A model generated the notes under the pieces. The model ran no database searches. It saw only the letters and a program-made list of their open reading frames with translations, and was not told the DNA's origin. Shown here piece by piece: positions 61,273 to 64,000 of a stretch of 64,000 nucleotides of DNA (positions are counted from its first letter, which is position 1; every line of letters starts with the position of its first letter). Source of the stretch: Herbinix sp. (GTDB lineage Bacteria; Bacillota; Clostridia; Lachnospirales; Lachnospiraceae); assembly GCA_029256105.1 (NCBI GenBank), contig JAQSYO010000014.1, positions 24,794 to 88,793 of the forward strand, given 5' to 3'. The position numbers were made by a program, and so were the translations under genes.

Positions 61273-61980
61273 ATGCTACAAGTGAATTTGGAAAAAGTGC
61301 AAAAATTAGATTTCAATAGTAATGAAGCATATAAACGGCTTCGAACCAATATTATGTTTTGCAGAAGCAATGTGAAGGTGATATGCGTCACCAGTTGCTT
61401 GCCGAATGAAGGTAAATCCAATGTCTCCTTTAATCTAGCCGTTTCCTTCGCTGAGAGTGGGAAAAAGGTCTTATTTATTGATGCTGATCTACGAAGATCA
61501 GCAATTATAGGACGTTATAAGCCGGATCAAGCGGTACTTGGACTTACCCATTATCTATCAGGGCAGAACAGTTTAGCTGAGATTTTATATGATGCTGGTA
61601 TCGAAAATCTAGATATGATCTTCACAGGTCCGGTTCCTCCAAATCCGGCAGAACTATTAGGAAGTATGGATTTTATCGATTTATTAGATGTACTGCGTAA
61701 GGAATACGATTACATCATTATTGACACTCCACCAATTGGTAGTGTAGTTGACAGCGTTATTGTAGCGGAACAATCGGATGGCTTAGTATTTGTCATAGAA
61801 GCGAAAATGATCAGCTATAAATTTGCACAGAAAATATTGAAGCAATTAGAGAATGAGAAGTGCAAAATTCTTGGCGCAGTACTGAATAAAGTAGATATGA
61901 ACGACATGGGATATAAATATTACGGTAAGAAGTATAAGAAATATAAGGCATACAACAATCAATATAGTGTTAACGGATAA
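61273..61980 (+). CDS. cpsD: CpsD/YwqD-type BY tyrosine kinase
   Basis: 235 aa. EAYKRLRTNIMF, Walker A CLPNEGKSNVSFNLAVSFAE, Walker A' VLFIDADLRRS and Walker B YIIIDTPPIGSVVDS. The C-terminal Tyr cluster YKYYGKKYKKYKAYNNQY is the autophosphorylation site removed by CpsB. Together with CpsC it forms the split Gram-positive BY kinase. 11 bp after cpsC, with AAGGAGAAGG upstream. Confidence 0.94.
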   Translation: MLQVNLEKVQKLDFNSNEAYKRLRTNIMFCRSNVKVICVTSCLPNEGKSNVSFNLAVSFAESGKKVLFIDADLRRSAIIGRYKPDQAVLGLTHYLSGQNSLAEILYDAGIENLDMIFTGPVPPNPAELLGSMDFIDLLDVLRKEYDYIIIDTPPIGSVVDSVIVAEQSDGLVFVIEAKMISYKFAQKILKQLENEKCKILGAVLNKVDMNDMGYKYYGKKYKKYKAYNNQYSVNG

Positions 61981-62119
61981 ACAAAACATTGTAATGTAAA
62001 ATCTACATAGATTAAAGTTTAATGAATACCCTGCCTATGATAATTAAATAAATACATCAGATAAATAATGAAATACAAATGAAAAGAATTTGATGGTTTA
62101 TAGTTGTAGGGGGAGAAAA

Positions 62120-62845
62120 ATGTATTCGAATGTCAGTCTACACCAGAAGGATAATACATTCTCTAAGAGACGAATGATGCCGCCAGTGCTTACCTATTGC
62201 ATATTAATGTTTATTGTTAGCTTCGTAGTAATTGCGAGGGGGGCCTTCAAAACGAATAATGAAGAGATCAGTATTCCTGTCATGTCAGATAATTTAATAG
62301 TATCCGGTGATACTGAGTTAAATACTTCTGAACGCGAGATATTAACCTTGCTTTCCAGTGTGGTTAAATTACCTAGTCAAAAGGATCAGGGAAATACAAC
62401 AAATTACATATATTATAATACCTTACAAGAATACTTAGGAAGTTCAGGTATATACTTAACCACACATCAAGCAGAACTTATAAAAGATGAAATCGCTACG
62501 ATGCATGTAATTATGAGTTCGGAAGAGGTGACAGATTTTACTAAGTTATCCGTGGATGGAAAAGAAGTATTCCTCTACATCTCGGAACAGATATATGAAC
62601 TTTGTGGCCTAAAGTTAGTGTCCAACATGGACGGAGATATTGAGAAGATATCTGACAGTTCCGGTAATATTATCTATACTATGAAGGTTCCTGCAAGTCA
62701 GGTTGGATTTCAGATTGATGTATTGATTGTTACAGTGGCAGCGATGGTAACTTTACTTTGTATCTGCTTCACCATTGCCAAGAAGAACCAATTATTTATT
62801 AAGGAAGTGATCTACGATGGATTTGACGAGGAAAGATTTGCCTAA
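62120..62845 (+). CDS. Two-TM membrane protein of the cps unit, unknown function
   Basis: 241 aa from ATG 62120 (GGGGGAG close by). TM near residues 27-45 and 193-220, with an extracellular domain between them (SEREILTLLSSVVKLPSQKDQGN...YYNTLQEYLGSSGIYLTTHQAEL). Short basic and acidic cytoplasmic ends. Topology mirrors CpsC, but no Wzz signature. It overlaps the next gene by 29 bp, so it is probably a partner of the sugar transferase or the kinase. No family recognised. Confidence 0.75.
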   Translation: MYSNVSLHQKDNTFSKRRMMPPVLTYCILMFIVSFVVIARGAFKTNNEEISIPVMSDNLIVSGDTELNTSEREILTLLSSVVKLPSQKDQGNTTNYIYYNTLQEYLGSSGIYLTTHQAELIKDEIATMHVIMSSEEVTDFTKLSVDGKEVFLYISEQIYELCGLKLVSNMDGDIEKISDSSGNIIYTMKVPASQVGFQIDVLIVTVAAMVTLLCICFTIAKKNQLFIKEVIYDGFDEERFA

Positions 62846-64000
62846 TCGATATCTTTTAATACTGGATGTAGGCTGCATTATCATATCCTTTATCTTAACA
62901 ACCTGGATACGATTTGGCGAGATAACAAATAGGTTATTCAGTGAGGATGTATATGGAGTAGCATTTGTAATTATCCTCTCCTTATATGTTGCTATCTATT
63001 ACTTATATAATACCTATAGTAAATTCTTCAAAAGAGGTTTCCTAGAAGAGATGGTTGTTGTAATGAAGTTAAACGTCCTATTGGCTGTGACGATGACAAC
63101 AGTTATGTTTATATTCCAAGAAGGAGCTACTTATTCAAGACTATTCTACTTCTGCTTCTTCCTATTAAATATTATGATTACCTATATTGCAAGGCAATAT
63201 TACAAAGTCCTTCTATTAGCAGTATATAAGAAGAGCACTTCCAGCTCTAAGATTATGATAATGACAATGTCGGACCAGGCTAAGAAGCTTCTAACCCGTA
63301 TCCGAAGTGAGAATGATTGGGAGTACCAGATTACTTATCTAACGATTCTGGATACCGATATGATAGGAGAGAAGATTGATGGTATTGACGTAAAAGCGGA
63401 TATCAATAACATGTTTGAAATTGCGAAACTAGAAGCCTTAGATGGAGTATTTATACATATACCGAATGATAATCCTTTGGGTTTTAACTTAGAGGAAATC
63501 GTTCTTAAATTTCAAAATATGGGAGTTACAGTGGACTTAAGTATTAACACCTTTGGACTTAAAATCCATGAAAAAGTTGTAGGTGAGATGAGTGGGTATC
63601 ATGTATTAACCTTCAGTACACGTTTATTCGATGAAGGGCAGATGGTACTGAAACGTATTACGGATCTCATTGGGGGTCTCGTTGGTAGCGTACTGGCAGT
63701 ATTGTTATTGATATTTATCGCACCTGCAATCTTAATTGAATCACCGGGACCGATATTTTTCTCACAGGTGAGAATAGGAAAGAATGGCAGACGCTTTAAA
63801 ATATATAAATTCAGATCCATGTATATGGATGCAGAGAAACGTAAGAAAGAACTTATGGCACAGAACGAGATGAACGGGTTCATGTTTAAGATGAAGAACG
63901 ATCCGAGAGTTACCAAAGTGGGTAAATTTCTTAGAAAAACTAGTTTAGATGAATTTCCTCAGTTCTTTAACGTCTTAAAAGGTGATATGAGCCTTGTCGG
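62817..64000 (+). CDS. Polyprenyl glycosylphosphotransferase (WbaP/CpsE-like), 3' end outside window
   Basis: ATG 62817, open to the window end (about 394 codons). Four N-terminal membrane helices (about 9-105), a CoA-binding-like middle region, a membrane helix near 285-310, then the catalytic block [71 protein letters not shown]. Long-form initiating transferase for undecaprenyl phosphate, here the second such enzyme (the short form is at 43089). Its presence implies either a second polymer or an alternative first sugar. Confidence 0.92.
   Translation, partial: [394 protein letters not shown]

Overview
The window is AT-rich, gene-dense chromosomal DNA of an anaerobic spore-forming Firmicute, most likely Lachnospiraceae (Lachnoclostridium / Clostridium cluster XIVa type). 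Support for this comes from dipicolinate synthase genes (spoVFA-spoVFB), an archaeal-type aspartate-tRNA(Asn) ligase, an OGG1-type glycosylase, three c-di-GMP turnover proteins, strong AAGGAGG ribosome binding sites, and frequent TTG or GTG starts. No tRNA, rRNA, transposase, integrase or CRISPR array was seen.

Layout. 0-2.4 kb: two head-to-head beta-helix paralogues. 2.5-25 kb: housekeeping and accessory genes in short units: GGDEF-EAL, split chromate transporter, DUF4234/DUF2752 pair, GH130 phosphorylase, HD-GYP, ECF S component, Ldh-family dehydrogenase, MFS, GNAT, Ogg, AspRS2 with an attenuator-like leader, thioesterase, a Pro-rich protein, fba, and a second GGDEF-EAL. 24.8-26.3 kb: tgt-yajC. 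26.3-39.4 kb: yczE-like gene, asnB, spoVFBA and the oppABCDF operon, interspersed with five long imperfect palindromes of 190-286 bp. Four of these share a two-hairpin core and asymmetric inner modules.

40.2-59.7 kb is a polysaccharide locus: nucleotide-sugar dehydratase, two epimerases, Ugd, an initiating sugar transferase, four glycosyltransferases, Wzy, Wzx, TupA-like ATP-grasp, DUF362, a deacetylase with phage-tail-like modules, and a hexapeptide acyltransferase. It is bounded by two 96-bp direct repeats, each carrying a terminator plus a sigma-A promoter. A decayed serine-acetyltransferase-like remnant lies just inside the right repeat. The second repeat drives the next unit (59.8-64 kb): CpsB phosphatase, CpsC/Wzz-like protein, CpsD tyrosine kinase, an unknown membrane protein, and a second initiating sugar transferase that runs off the window.

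The most unusual content is intergenic. It consists of the palindrome family, three degenerate tandem copies of one palindrome arm, and at least six purine-rich or A-rich degenerate tandem repeats in gaps between operons. All assignments come from reading motifs and translations; no database search was run.
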